DNA of 64,000 nt from Thunnus maccoyii (Eukaryota; Chordata; Actinopteri; Scombriformes; Scombridae). The translations under genes and the position numbers were made by a program. The DNA lies in NCBI RefSeq assembly GCF_910596095.1, contig NC_056553.1:3592291-3656290 (forward strand), in the 5' to 3' direction. A model generated the notes under the pieces. That model saw nothing but the letters and a program-made list of their open reading frames with translations, had not been told where the DNA came from and searched no databases. This document shows, piece after piece, positions 20,341-32,308 of the stretch. How positions within the stretch are numbered: the first letter of the stretch is position 1; every line of letters begins with the position of its first letter.

Positions 20341-22335
20341 AAACCGGATGAATAGTAGAATAAATAGTTTTACAGGCTGGTAGCTCCTGTCTTTGTTGCA
20401 GAATATTTCCAGTTTTCTACATTTAGAAGTCAATCAATCAAAGAGAAATATTGATTACCATAAATCTGGAACATATAATTACAATCATCTTTTCATAATG
20501 TTCTTTAGCAAATGTTCTGTTTCATCTCAAGCCATCAGTGAGAAACTTGAATATCCATTTTTTAGTTAAAGCAAACAAAACTCTGTTTAGAAACACAGTT
20601 TATTTACATAATTTCCATTATTTGACATTCGTGAATAGTCCCGACCAATGTAGAATCCATCTGCATATCAATACATCCATCTATGAACAAAATTTCCAAT
20701 CGTTCTCCAAACAGATATGATCCAGTAAACTTTATGAACCAAAGAGGAGCCGGCAGTATATAAACCTCTGATAAAGGGTAGAACTCACTGTAATGCAATA
20801 AAATGTTGCTGTTAGTGCCAAACAAATTCTGCACTTCACTGGCAAACAAACAACACTATGTAAACCTTCTCTCTCTGCGTGTGAAGCCTTCAGTGTAACT
20901 GCATCATTGACAGACTGCTGGTTGATGTTTATGCAGTGTGTAATTTGATGATGTGGGTTTTTAAGGGACACACAGAAGCACGTAGTAGTCTGTCACTTTG
21001 CACAGCTGCAAGGTTTTAATCTGTGCAAATCTGATAGTAAAGCAGGATGTGTCTGTTCATCTCTATCAGGAAACTGCAAACAGCTGGCTCATAGTGACAG
21101 AACTAAACTAAATGATGATGCTTCACTAAAGGGAGCAAATTAAGTCAATGAATTGAACAAATCTTTATCTTGAGGGAGAGAAAAATACTCAAAATTGTTA
21201 CCCTTGATGCACGCTGGGTTTTATGGGTTTACACTGACTGACCTGTGGAAGATCTGGTCAATGTTTAACCAGACATAAAGTTTAATAATTCAACATAAAC
21301 AAGTCAAATCAAAGGTCAGGGCAATTTTGGAACCTAAATTATCATCATAAATCTATGTGGCGGCCCCAGGGCTTCTGCCAGGACTTGCGTGTGTTGCTGG
21401 TTCCTGTTTTGTTGGAGCTGGAGGTCATTGGAGGGAATCTGAGGCAGCAGGTCACCGTCTCCAGGTTGCATAAAACCTGCCTCATCCTGGTAGTCTGCCA
21501 GCTCCGTTTATGTTGGAGTTCTTTTGATTTTCTGTGTAGTTTATTGGGCATTATCTTAGTTAACCAGTCTCATTTGTTAAAAACAATATTTTAAATGAAC
21601 TTTTGTTAAATAAAATTCCTTTCTTTTAGTTAATCCCTCATGTGTGTTTCCCTTCTCTGCTGTGGTCTCAGAGCTGTAACATCTATCATGAACAGTGAAA
21701 GAAAGACAGTCTGAGTATAATCAGGGACATTCCCTTGTTCTCGTTCGACTGCTGCTTTCGTCCTTGTAAATCATTTTTTCCCTTCCTGTCAGAGGAATAA
21801 ATGACTATTGGAACTGCTCGGTGTGGTTCTTCTCTTTCCAGTACATTTCCAAATATTCATGTTTCCAAGGACGGAGGTGTTTTTCCCTTTTCACTGCGGT
21901 GGATTTATCCATGTTTGACTCAGATGAACTCCCGTTCAGGCCCAGACTTTCTTTCTGGAGTGATCATGTGTCGTGATAAGAGCTTCAAAACACACCTCAA
22001 TTCCACCGTGTATAAAGTTACACTGAGGTCAGGCTGTTAAAATGACACAAGTTGAGTTTATTGTGTGGCTCGGTCCAAAAAGACTTTGCACAGACTGAAC
22101 TAAAATACTTGTAGACGAGGAAAAACACAGAAAAACTCCTGGACCTATAGAGTAGAGATGCACTTGGCTCTCTTGCTTCAACGTACTGTAAAACCTCGCA
22201 GGGGAAATTTTGTTCTGTCTAGTCTGCAGAGTTAAAGCAGGAAATACAAAAATATCACAGAAGGCCTCAGACAGACTGTACTGCTGCTGAGTGTCAAAGT
22301 TCATTCTTAATGTTGGAGACAAGAGCAGACAAAAC
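20341..22335. other. Intergenic, nothing firm recognised
   Basis: No conserved exon or known element was found on either strand. Short open frames here overlap on opposite strands and lack domains. Confidence 0.45.
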
Positions 22336-22339
22336 ACCT

Positions 22340-22455
22340 CAAAGTCCGTTTATTAGCTGTTCTGGCGCTTTCGAGCCTATTATATAATCATTATATCATT
22401 ATATCATTATATCATTATATCAAAAGCTCCAGAACAGCTATTAAATGGACCTTTG
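22340..22455. repeat. Inverted repeat around an (ATCATTAT)n microsatellite
   Basis: The arm 22340-22369 (CAAAGTCCGTTTATTAGCTG onward) is nearly the reverse complement of 22425-22455 (AGCTCCAGAACAGCTATTAA onward). The ~55 bp between them is an 8 bp-period AT microsatellite (22383-22421). The right arm is also the start of the tandem array that follows. Confidence 0.75.
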
Positions 22456-23190
22456 GCTGAGATAATGTTCTCAAGAACGACAAACTTTGAAACTCAACTC
22501 TTAAATCACCGTGGATGAGGAGTCATTAAGTAGTAAATGAAGATTTAAACATCAGAAATCCATGACTTTCTGGAAAAATCCATCTGCTGAGGAAGATCAT
22601 GTGATACAATCAAAAACTGCAGAACTAGCTACTAAATGGACCTTTGGTTGAGATTATTTTGTCAAGAATAAACTTTGAAACTCAATTTTTAAGTCAACAC
22701 AACTCACCTAGAATTGGAAACATCTGCAAATCCATGACTTTTGGGGAAAACTCCCATCTGCCGAGGAAGATCATGTGATACAATCAAAAGCTCCAGAACA
22801 GCTACTAAATGGACCTGTGGTTGAGATTATTTTTCTCCAGAACAAACTTTGAATCTCAGTGTTTGCAAAGTGGATGCAAACTCAATAAAGTGCTTAGAAA
22901 ATGGAAGTTTAAACAGCTACAAATTCATAGCAATTGGAAAAACTCCATCTGCTGAGGAAGATCACATGATACAACCAAAAGCTCCAGAACAGCTACTAAA
23001 TGGACCTTTGTCTTAGATTATTTTGTCAACAATGAACTTTGAAACTCAACGTTTAAGCCAACATGGATGTAAAACTCAATGAAGTGCTCAGAAAGTGAAA
23101 ATTTAAACATCTACAAATCCACAATCTTCTGCTGAGGAAGATCATGTGATACAATCAAAAGCTCCAGAGCAGCTACTAAATGGTGTACTG
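22421..23190 (+). repeat. Tandem array, ~176-190 bp unit, about four copies
   Basis: The phrase CAAAAGCTCCAGAACAGCTA (or a variant) recurs at 22421, 22611, 22787, 22976 and 23156. Each unit also contains AATGGACCT, ATTATTTTGTCAA, AACTTTGAAACTCAA and GAGGAAGATCATGTGATACA. Units differ by about 10-20 %, so the array is old. No protein is encoded consistently. Confidence 0.85.
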
Positions 23191-24370
23191 CTGTCATACT
23201 GCTGCTCTTATTTATACCAGCCAGTCTATCACAGGGCTTAACTGAACGATTTATATGACTTATATGATTTAATTTATATCCTCCATAATTAGTCTCTTTA
23301 CTAAACTTCTGAAACATGTAATGTATTTTTCACTGATAAATAATAATCAACATACCTTATCAATCATTATAGGTTATTGATCCTTAATGAAGCTTTCAGA
23401 GAGCAGAGAGAGTGCGTTCTTTAGGTTTTACACTATTTGTTTATGGAGAAAAATATTCACAATCACACTATATTACAGTCTGATGTTGCATAAAACAGGA
23501 TCTCAGTGAATGTTACTGTGAAGAAGAACAGCAACATTTTTGAATGTTTTTTTTGTACTTTTGAATGAATACAAGCCAAATTTGACCTGGAACACACTCT
23601 ATGTACAAATATGCTGTATCAAAAGTAAAAAATATATGTATACAGATATCACAATTTTTGCATAAGGATGTTTTTACTGCTCTCAAACATAAAAATGGGT
23701 AAAAGTTTTTATGTTTTGACCACTTCAGGTCCTCCTTTAACTGACGAAGACCCCAAAACATGAAGTTGGATTAGATTTTTTTTTCTTTAGTATTTTTATT
23801 AAGAAATATGATGCATGAGAAGAAAAAATAATGTCAATTTAACAATGAGAATCACAGTTAAAACATAATAATAATAATAATAGCAGAATCAAATTATTGT
23901 GAATCTTAATGGATCAAAAGAAAACAAGTCAATCAGGGAGATTAAAGAGATGAAGAACGTTAAAAAAAAAAGACTTTGACCTCTGACTGAATATTTGATC
24001 TTCTCGGAGTCGCTGCGGGCAGCTTCAGTAGACTTCAAGTGAAGAAGACGATGGTGTCTTGCCAGTAAGGAAGTGAAAGTTCGAGCTAATTGCTTGGAAG
24101 ACTAGCAGATGGAAACCCAAATACGGTAACATGAGGAGAGATATCTCTAGTTATCTGAAGTATTTTTGACATCAAAGTAGTTCTGATAAAAGCAAATTAT
24201 TAACAGACAAGAATAGAACATGTTGGCAGGATGAAGATATTAATCACAGCTGTCAGTGATATTATGACTAACTTGTGAAAATTGAGCTTTGGAAAAATGA
24301 AACTCTGAGCTGCACGACTGAGACGAGGATAAGTTTAGTCTGTGTGAATTCTGTTCAGAGCAACGTCCCA
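23191..24370. other. Intergenic, nothing recognised
   Basis: AT-rich DNA with (AAT)n at about 23868-23881 and no conserved coding sequence. Confidence 0.5.
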
Positions 24371-24643
24371 CCAGTTACCCTCCAGATCCAGATCCAGATC
24401 CAGATCCAGATCCAGTTACCCTCCAGATCCAGATCCAGATCCAGTTACCCTCCAGATCCAGATCCAGATATCCTCCAGATCCAGATCCAGATCCAGATCC
24501 AGATATCCTCCAGATCCAGATCCAGATCCAGCCCCAGTTATCCTCCAGATCCAGATCCAGATCCAGATCCAGATCCAGTTATCCTCCAGATCCAGATCCA
24601 GATCCAGTTATCCTCCAGATCCAGATCCAGATCCAGATCCAGC
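24371..24643 (+). repeat. (CCAGAT)n minisatellite with higher-order blocks
   Basis: About 270 bp of CCAGAT hexamers in runs of two to five are separated by TTACCCT, TATCCT or TTATCCT links. The resulting open frame (24275-24670) is a low-complexity artefact of the repeat. It ends about 60 bp beyond the likely sat1 polyadenylation site. Confidence 0.95.
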
Positions 24644-24724
24644 CTTGACTTTGGTGGATCACATATTTAACTTGTGTGTGTGCAGAAGCATGACACGACG
24701 ACAGCATGTGTGATCAGTTACTGT

Positions 24725-24730
24725 TTTATT
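24725..24730 (-). terminator. sat1 polyadenylation signal
   Basis: On the minus strand this reads AATAAA, about 290 bases after the sat1 stop codon, with no competing signal nearer. The 3' UTR would be about 310 nt. Confidence 0.6.
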
Positions 24731-25016
24731 GCAAACTTAAGTGATTTTAACTCTTCTTGACATCAAACGCACCGATAACGATGATGAATAATCAAACGTT
24801 ACAAGAAGCGACTCGGTTACATGTCAAAAACTGACAAAAGCGTGAAAGCAAAGAGAAGAAAAAGCTGGCTAATGTTAACTACACACAGAAATACTTCATC
24901 GCCCTTTCTAGAAGCTGAACTGTGAATCAACCCTCGTCTGATTGGAGAGACGATCTGAGGAGTCAGACTCTCGTGTTTTCCTCCTCTCCCTCCGTCTCTC
25001 CGCGCGGGGCCTCACG

Positions 25017-28000
25017 TCATTCCTCGGACGGGGTGGCCATCTTGACGAGGCTGCTCTTGTCGAACCTGAAGAGCCTCCAGCCCTCCTCCTGAGAGAGGTC
25101 CTCGGCGCCGCGCCGCTTGTAGAACTGGACGGACGGCTCGTTGTTCTCGGCGACGACGAACATCATGCCGGTGCAGCGCGTCTTCATCGCCAGCTGGAAG
25201 AAAGACGAGGGGAGCGAGTTAAAGGACCGTTCCAGCAATTTATCACTGCACGTCCACGAAGCTGTGAGACTGATGAGAAACTGTGCAGCAGAACTCTTGA
25301 ACTCTAAAACCTGGTTATAGAACTAATCAATGAATGTGATCTGGACCCTCATAATGGACGGATGCATTAACTGCTGCAGTAACAGTGTTTGCTGCAGGTC
25401 TGATGCTGCCAACTGAAAATCCATTAAAAAAAGGATCAAACAGCTTCCTGCAGCACAAACCACAGTCTCACCAGTCTCACCAGTAGTTTATAGATACTGA
25501 ACGTCTCCAACCAGCCGACACATTCAGTCCAAAACAACCTGACAGTTAATGTTCCTGTTTACAGCAGGAAAAGAGACGATTCAAGAGCTTTGTGAATGAA
25601 ATCTAAGAGTCTTTAAAACCTTCTAAGTTCTTATTTAAAAAAAACTTTAAAAGACTTTAAAAAAACAAACAAACCCTGATTCATTGTCTTCTTTCATTGT
25701 GAATGGGATGTAGGCAATATATTGATATTATATCGATATCATCTTAGATTTTTGTAATATGTCTTTTCCAGGTTTTAAAGGCTGTTACAGTAAAATGATG
25801 CTCCAGCTGTTCTATTATTTGTATTTACTCACTCAGTCATTATTTCCACATTACTGATGATTATCAAAATAATCACTGTAAATTTCTTGTTAAAGCACCA
25901 ACAGTCATCTCCACAACACTGTCGCAATATCAATATTGAGATATTTAGTCATAAATGTTGTGATATTTGATTTTGTGCATCCCGCCCCTGAGTCAGTTCT
26001 CTGGATCAGCTGCTGAACCACAACAGCAAATTAACATAAATAAAAATACTTTGGCATGTGAGAGAAACACACATACACTGTATATTTACATCTATAGATC
26101 CATATAAAAAAAACCCATTTTTTAATTTTCTTTTTAAGTTTCGAAATTAACAAAAACAAACATGAAAAGGTCTCGGGGGGATTAAGACGTTGACCTTGTA
26201 ATCATCTGTGGTTGGAGTCCAGCTGGGACTCAGTCAGTCTGTCTCTACTTTACTTTATTTCCTTTTATAAAAGCAAAAATATCTTAAAGAATTCCTCAAT
26301 TTCAGCACAAAGACTCTGTATATTTAAGCATGTTTATATTTTACTACCACTTCATTCCTCTTTTAGTCGTTGACTTTCTCTTCCTTCTTTTTCCAAAACC
26401 ACTAACTAATAAACATTAATATAAAGATTATGTTCACATGTTCCTCACATGTAGCCCTTTATCCTTTGTAGCTAGTTTTATATATTTATCTTGTTAAGTT
26501 TGTGTATATGGCGTCCAGTAAACATACTCACATCACTGAGATGCCGCAGGATCTCTGAGCCGATGCCCAGCCCTGAACAGAGACAGGAGAGAGAGGAAGT
26601 CCAGGTGAGTAAAGAAGCAGGTGTGATTTAGACCAGAGTACCAGAGAGATGTTTTCCTTCTTACCTCTGCACTCGTCCATCACGTAGAACTCCTCCAGGT
26701 ACAGCTGCTTGCCGACCCAGGGGTCATACGTGAAGTAGTACATGGCAAATCCCACCACCTTCGGAGCTGAAGTCAGACACCACGATGTTAGACTGTGATC
26801 AAACTTAGTAAATCCATATATATATATAAACTATACAGAGCAGGAATCATTAGTTATATACTTTAAATAATTGTTTCAGTTGTTTTTCAAGCAAAAACAC
26901 CAAAAATTCTTCAATTCCAGCTTCTTAAATGTGAGAATTTGTTTCTCTTTGATGTAACAGTCAATTGAATATCTTCAGATTCTGGACGATTGGTTGAATT
27001 TAACGAGCAAATCAAAGGTTCTAAGAAATGATAAATGACAAAATGATTAATGTATTAACAGAGAAGATAATTGTCAGATTATATGATGATCAAAATACTC
27101 GTTAGCTGCAGATTAACCAAGAAAATGACCTATTATTTGATGTATTATATGATGTACTACAGCTGTCTCAGTCGGGGTTCTCAGAGCTGCTACTGGACTC
27201 ATTATTTCTGCATTCATAAAGTATTTTTTCTCAAATCTTTGTCACAATGTATAATAGATATAAATGACCTATGCTGTTGTAATCTAATGCAACAGCTCTG
27301 CCATAAATTCTACTTTTATGAAGCTTATACACGACATTAACATACATGAAGGCAAAATATTAGGAACACCAGTCAATATAATGCACTCCAGTACACCACC
27401 GCCCACTACGACCTCACACTTCACAACGTTCGGTCCTGTTTCACTCGGAAATACGTCACTATACGGAAGTCTACTCTGGAGACGCCGTTTCATCTGATAC
27501 AGCTGACAGTGATCAGAAACCTCTAAAATAAGCCTACAAACAGGAACTACAGTTCAAACCACAGAGATTCAGTTAGAAGCTTAAAAAAGCACTGAGAGCT
27601 GAACACACAGCGTTCTCTGTGGTCTCTGGTACAGATTGAGTCTGCAACATGCAGCTTGTTTGAGGTGGAGGAGGGCCGTCGGCCGACCCGGGCTAACGGA
27701 AAATCCCCATCAGTGTGCACACGCTCCTACTTTTATCCTATTTCCGATGTTTGACATATTTAAAAAGGACAATGTGGTCATAGGAATAAGAAAAATATGC
27801 AACATTACAAGTCTGGACAAAAAACTTCTGTGTCACATGTAAAACTTTATTGAGTTTCCTGTAAGTGAACAAACAATTATCCAATTTTCTTGAAATAGAA
27901 GCAATTTGAAGCCACTTGTGATGTAAGGAACGACGTACACATTCCATCTGTGTCTCAGTTCATGTTTACAAAAACTGAGCAGACACCGAGCAGCTGCAGC

Positions 28001-30245
28001 TGAGCGTCGGACCCTCGGACAAACATGTCGCTGCAGGCGTTCAGTTATGACAACGCCTATATTTATTTCACAAAAGGAGGAAGTGTACGTTATAAAGCCC
28101 GAGCAGATGGTAAAACAACTCTGTCACGAACTCAAACTTAGAAATGTAACGCTGGGAAATGAGATAAGTTCTGGCTGAACTTGTTGCACTTTGACAAAGG
28201 TGAAAATAGAAACATGAAGTGACCTGTTTGAACCTTTTTAACGTGTTTGTGTCACTCGATGTTAAAAAGCTTCCTGGTGAAACACAGAGAGAGACGTTTC
28301 ATACCGTCACTGCTGGTCTCTCCTTGGATTTCTGCGATGATGCAATGGTAGAACGGGGTGTCACCGAATCCATCCTCAAGGAGTTCTGCCAGGAAAGAAC
28401 ACGTTTAAGCACGAGATCAAACATATTGATCGTCTGTGTGTTTACAGGCAGATGGAGGAAACTCACCTTTTTCAGTCAGTGTCACCTGGTGCTCCATCTC
28501 CTCATATTTTGCAAGTTCCTGTGACGAGAAAAACAACAACTTTGTTTACTACTGAAACAACAAGTCAATTCATTGATTAGTCGATCAACACTGCACTTTT
28601 TGGAGCAGATGCAGATATTGATATTCAAAGAATTGTGACCAAAACATATACTGAGCCAGACATTTTACAGTTTGATGTCATAAAAACATGGAAACACTTT
28701 GTTTTAAATTCATTTCTACACAACATTATCAACTATTGTCATATGTTATAAAGCATTTATTAACAGTTTGTACACTTATGATAAATACACTGATAAACCA
28801 CTAAAAATGTTCTTATATCTGCATACATACTACTTGAGTCCTTTTTTTTCATAGACTAAGGAATTAAGCGACTCGTCGTTAATGAAATAATCATTTCAGC
28901 CCTAAATTTAATCAGCAGCATTATTTTGATAACTGATTATGTGTTGAAGTAATTTATCATGTAAAAATGTCCCAAAATCACTGTCTTCAGTTTCTCAAAT
29001 ATGTTGTTTTATATCATTATAATTGAATATTAGGGCTGCAACTAACGATTATTTTCTCGATCACTCGATTAGTTAAGTCCATAAAATGTCTGAAAATGGT
29101 GAAAAATGTCGATCAAGTGACGATGTCTCGTTTTGTCCCGACAAAATATTCATGTATGACAAAGAAAAACATTAAATCATCACGTTTAGGAAGTTGAAAA
29201 CAGCAAACTTTTGGCATTGTTACTTAAAAAAAGTGACCATTATTTGATTATCTAATCAGTTGCTGATTAACTTTCTGTCGGTTGACTCAGTTCTACTTTT
29301 ATGTCTGTATATGGAACAATTAGACAAAACAAAAAGTGACTAAAACGATTAATTATTAATTATGCACATGTGACAAGCTGGAGATACTTTTTAAATTTTC
29401 TTTAATAATCGTCAATTAAATGTATCACAGTTACAAACGGTGTCGTCAGTCAAATGTGACGTAATCAGGTGTCCAATGGCTAAACACCCAAATATATTCA
29501 AATATATTATCAAGTATGACAAAGCATTAAGTCATCACATTTGGGAAGTTGAAAACAGCAAACTTTTAGCATTTATATTTTTAAAAAAAGTGACTAAAAC
29601 GATTAATTATTAAAATATTGGCAACCAATCGATTAATCGTTGCAGCTCTATGCTATCTTTGGACTGTTTTTGACCAAACAAGGGATTATAAAATGTCACC
29701 TTGGGGGTTTTAGTAAACTGGGGACTTTTTTTCTGACATTTGTTATGATAAATGTGTTCTGATCTCTGGTTACACAGCAGTAATGACATGAAACGAGGTC
29801 AGCATGACGCTGGTGTTTATAAGAACATAAGTATGTTCGACGTCACGCAGCCTATCGGAGCGGATATGAGTCGCCTGACCGTAAACAAAGGCCGCCGACA
29901 CTGATCTCACACTCGGACATCCTCCGGACATTTTCCACCTGCCAGTTTATCACCATGAAACGATGTAATTCACTATTTAGGCGTCGTCTAACATTATTTC
30001 CTCAACATTCTCGGAAGTAGTGTTACAATAGAGCTGAAGTTCATGGAAAGGTCAACGGTTACTAACTGTTTCCTTATCAGTTAGCCCGTTAAACTCGATG
30101 CCAGCCGTTGTTTTTAATTAAAACTGGTGTGTTAGTGGAGTTTTTGATCACATATCGGTATCGGTGCTGGCCCCAGGCCTACCTTCACCAGTCGTAATAT
30201 ATCAGACACGTCCTTGGGTTCAGCTTTTCGTAATTTATACTCCAT
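25017..30245 (-). CDS. sat1: Diamine acetyltransferase 1 (spermidine/spermine N1-acetyltransferase), 6 coding exons
   Basis: Coding exons in order: 30183-30245, 28467-28518, 28305-28385, 26665-26766, 26532-26572, 25017-25193. They join in frame with GT-AG introns to 171 residues, the length of human SAT1. The cytosolic enzyme moves acetyl from acetyl-CoA to the N1 position of spermidine or spermine, starting polyamine catabolism and export. It is a GNAT-fold protein: [20 protein letters not shown] at the N terminus, substrate-side motif [12 protein letters not shown] near 43-54, [20 protein letters not shown] near 71-90, the acetyl-CoA P-loop RGLGIGS at 99-105, and [11 protein letters not shown] at 137-147 with Tyr138 matching the catalytic Tyr140 of human. 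The C terminus MATPSEE keeps the two glutamates linked to rapid turnover of the mammalian enzyme. It converges on apoo and diverges from acot9. Confidence 0.96.
25715..25990. repeat. Dispersed repeat with ATATCGATAT ends, sat1 intron 5
   Basis: It begins GCAATATATTGATATTATAT and ends with TCGCAATATCAATATTGAGA and GTGATATTTGATTTTGTGCA, roughly inverted ends around a non-coding centre. I recognise the type as a common teleost interspersed repeat; no second copy is in this window. Confidence 0.5.
26169..26236 (+). repeat. Possible tRNA-derived SINE remnant
   Basis: GTTGACCTTGTAATC followed by GGTTGGAGTCC resembles the anticodon side and B box (GGTTCRANNCC) of a tRNA-derived SINE head. No cloverleaf can be closed, so it is not a tRNA gene. 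The call is tentative. Confidence 0.3.
26855..27110 (-). repeat. Dispersed repeat family C copy, sat1 intron 3
   Basis: ATTCTTCAATTCCAGCTTCT and the CAGTCAATTGAATAT segment are reverse-complement family C motifs; the copy is diverged. Confidence 0.55.
27350..27425 (+). repeat. Truncated copy of MITE family E
   Basis: AATATAATGCACTCCAGTAC and ACCACCGCCCACTACGACCT match 59008-59046 with few differences, in the same orientation. Confidence 0.65.
27426..28200. other. Rest of sat1 intron 3, no exon recognised
   Basis: Mammalian SAT1 has a regulated poison exon in the corresponding intron between coding exons 3 and 4. I could not identify a convincing counterpart by eye in this intron (26767-28304). 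Confidence 0.4.
28560..29650. repeat. Cluster of dispersed repeats in sat1 intron 1
   Basis: Family C copies occupy 29030-29285 (starting GGGCTGCAACTAACGATTAT) and about 29395-29650 (ending CGATTAATCGTTGCAGCTCT). The stretch 28560-28960 has family C-like edges around an unassigned centre. The two copies share GGAAGTTGAAAACAGCAAAC. Confidence 0.65.
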
Positions 30246-30452
30246 TTTCTTCTTTTACTCTTCTTTCCTTTCGTTCGTAGTCCTCTGTATGTGAAGTGAA
30301 AGATTAGATGTTTCTTCATTCGCTTCTGAGTGGCTTTTCCCCCGCTGACAGCCTCTGGTCCAGACGCGTTTGTCGAGACAAGAACATCCAGTAATTATCG
30401 CCCTCGGCTGGGTCGCTGCCGCTCAACTGTCCCGTTCTTTGTTGACACCGGG

Positions 30453-30551
30453 GATTTATACCGGGCTCGCGCTGCAACGCGGTTGGTCAGTCAGCAGAGA
30501 GCTCAGATTTCTGACCAATCAGCGGCACCCTCCGGCTGTTTTATATCCAAT
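30453..30551 (-). promoter_or_regulatory. Candidate sat1 core promoter: TATA box and two CCAAT boxes
   Basis: On the minus strand 30453-30460 reads TATAAATC, about 210 bp before the ATG. CCAAT pentamers (plus-strand reading) lie at 30515-30519 and 30547-30551, 55-90 bp further upstream. The spacing fits a TATA promoter with NF-Y sites and a transcription start near 30425. No start site is observed directly. Confidence 0.5.
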
Positions 30552-30685
30552 CAAGAGCAGAGGAGTGCTCACAGGACCAGTCTGTTTTCATTCTACTCAA
30601 ATGAGTTTAAAAAGTAGTTAAAAGTGTAATTACGGAGTACAGAGACCTTTAAAAGTAAAAGTGGCGACTCCAAAGTATAAAAATC

Positions 30686-30960
30686 AGTGGTGGAAAGTAA
30701 CTACTCTACTACTTTACTCAAGGTACGTGTGCTTTACTTGATTATTTCCACTTGATGCTACTTTATACTTCCACTCCACTACATTTCAGAGGGAAATATT
30801 GTACTTTCTACTCCACTACATTTATTTGACAGCTTTAGTTACTTTTCAGATGAAGATTTGAAACAATGGATAATATAAAAAGCTTTGTTAGAGTTGTTAA
30901 CAGCTCCACCAAATAGTGATTTTTCCCTCTAAACTTCTCACATGGTTCCATTTCAATAAA
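30686..30960 (+). repeat. Dispersed repeat family B, partial copy upstream of sat1
   Basis: It starts AGTGGTGGAAAGTAACTACT and keeps GAGGGAAATATTGTACTTTC and ACATTTATTTGACAGC, then jumps to the CAGCTCCACCAAATAGTGAT segment, so it carries an internal deletion relative to 1934-2760. Confidence 0.8.
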
Positions 30961-30974
30961 TTCAGTTCAGTGCC

Positions 30975-31860
30975 AGTGTCAAATGAATTTTTATAGCACC
31001 ACCTCATACAAAAGCGTTTTTGTGCTTTATATGAAAAAAACAGAAAACATGTGCAAATAAACAGAAACATCCATGCATACATACACATAAAAACACATAT
31101 ACATATACAAACAAACATACTGTTCAAATATGGTGTGTTCATTTAAGAAAATACTTGAGTGAAAAGGAAGGTCTTCAGCTTGGTTTTGAAGTTCAGCAGG
31201 CAAACTGTTCCATTGTTTAGCTGCATAAATACTGAATGTCATCTCACCAGGCACACGGAGGAGATTTCCACCGTGTGACTGGAGAGATCTGCTGGGGTTA
31301 TAAACTGACAGCATGTCTGAGATGTACTGTGGAGTCAGACCAGCAAGTGCTTTATAAACCAACAGGAGGATTTTGAATTGTATTCTGGAAAAAGCAGGTA
31401 GCAAGTGAAGGTTTCAGAGGACTGGAGTTATATGATCTGATCTTTTTGTCCTGGTTAGAACTCGAGCGGCTGAGCTCTGGACAAGTTATAAACTATGAAT
31501 TGTTTTGTTTTGAAGACCTATAAACAGAGAGTTGCAATAATCCAGCCTTCTTATTACAAATGCATGCATGAGTTCCTCTGAGTCAGGTTGTGAAAGAAAG
31601 CCTCTGATTCTTGAAATGTTTCTGAGTTGTAAAAAGGCAACCTTGGTGATGCTGTCAATATGATCCTTGAAGCTGAGTTTACCATCCATGGTTACTCCTA
31701 GGTTTTTCATCTGGTCACTTGTTTTTAGTGATCTGGACTCCAGGTATTTGTAGAGAAGTTGTCTCTGGTCTTCAGCACCTACATCCAAAATCTCAGTTTT
31801 CTCCCTGTTCAGCTGAAGGAAGTTTGCTGCCATCTAGTGGTGGATTTCTTCCAAGCAGCT
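30975..31860 (-). mobile_element. Broken LINE, 3' portion, minus strand
   Basis: Two minus-strand frames carry the C-terminal region of a non-LTR retrotransposon polymerase: 31486-31833 (LNREKTEIL, MKNLGVTMDGKLSFKDHI, RRLDYCNSLFIGL) and 31027-31404 (FKILLLVYKALAGLTPQYIS, AAKQWNSLPAELQ). They are out of frame with each other near 31400-31490. The catalytic core and endonuclease are missing, so the copy is dead and 5'-truncated. Confidence 0.85.
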
Positions 31861-31864
31861 GACT

Positions 31865-32060
31865 GAGGAGTTTATTAGTTTTGTATTTTTCATTAGTTTT
31901 TATTTTTATTTTGTTTTTAATTTTTGTTTTCAATTTAGTTTAGTTTAAGTTATTTTCCAGAGTGTCTTTGTTCATTTCAGTTTAGTTTTTATTGTTTAAA
32001 GATGTTTAGTTTTAGTTTAGTTTTTATTAGTTTCAGTATTTTAGTTTTTTGTTTTTTTAA
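31865..32060. repeat. T-rich low-complexity (TTTTAGTTT)-like sequence
   Basis: About 195 bp of TTTAGTTT, TTTTTATT and related phrases border the LINE remnant. Confidence 0.8.
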
Positions 32061-32308
32061 CCATAATATGGGGGGGGTTTGTCAGGGGCAAGATTTACGA
32101 GGTTCAGAGTAGGTATTACAATACAAACACAACACTTTGTAGACATCCCAGTCTTAATAAACATATGCACCAATGGCTCCTAAATTAATGACTAATTTGT
32201 ATAATCTGTATAATCGATTTCGCTGTTTATATGTGATCTTTAATGTCAATACAGATGTTGGGGGGGCATGGATGTATAATAAGAGCTCTTATTCTACATC
32301 TATGACCG

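Noticed and set aside
22421-23190. CRISPR-like array
   Set aside because: Units of 176-190 bp are contiguous and diverged with no short identical repeats or unique spacers, and the genome is eukaryotic.
24275-24670. 131-residue open frame of alternating IQIQ, SRSR and PDPD
   Set aside because: It is the translation of the CCAGAT minisatellite in shifting frames; there is no domain and no flanking exon evidence.
25017-25238. Stand-alone small acetyltransferase-like protein starting at 25238
   Set aside because: The apparent start is in intron sequence. The acetyltransferase part is simply the last sat1 exon (25017-25193) with its acceptor at 25194-25196.
26169-26236. Possible tRNA gene
   Set aside because: Only a B-box-like stretch is seen; no acceptor or D stem closes. 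Kept only as a weak SINE remnant.
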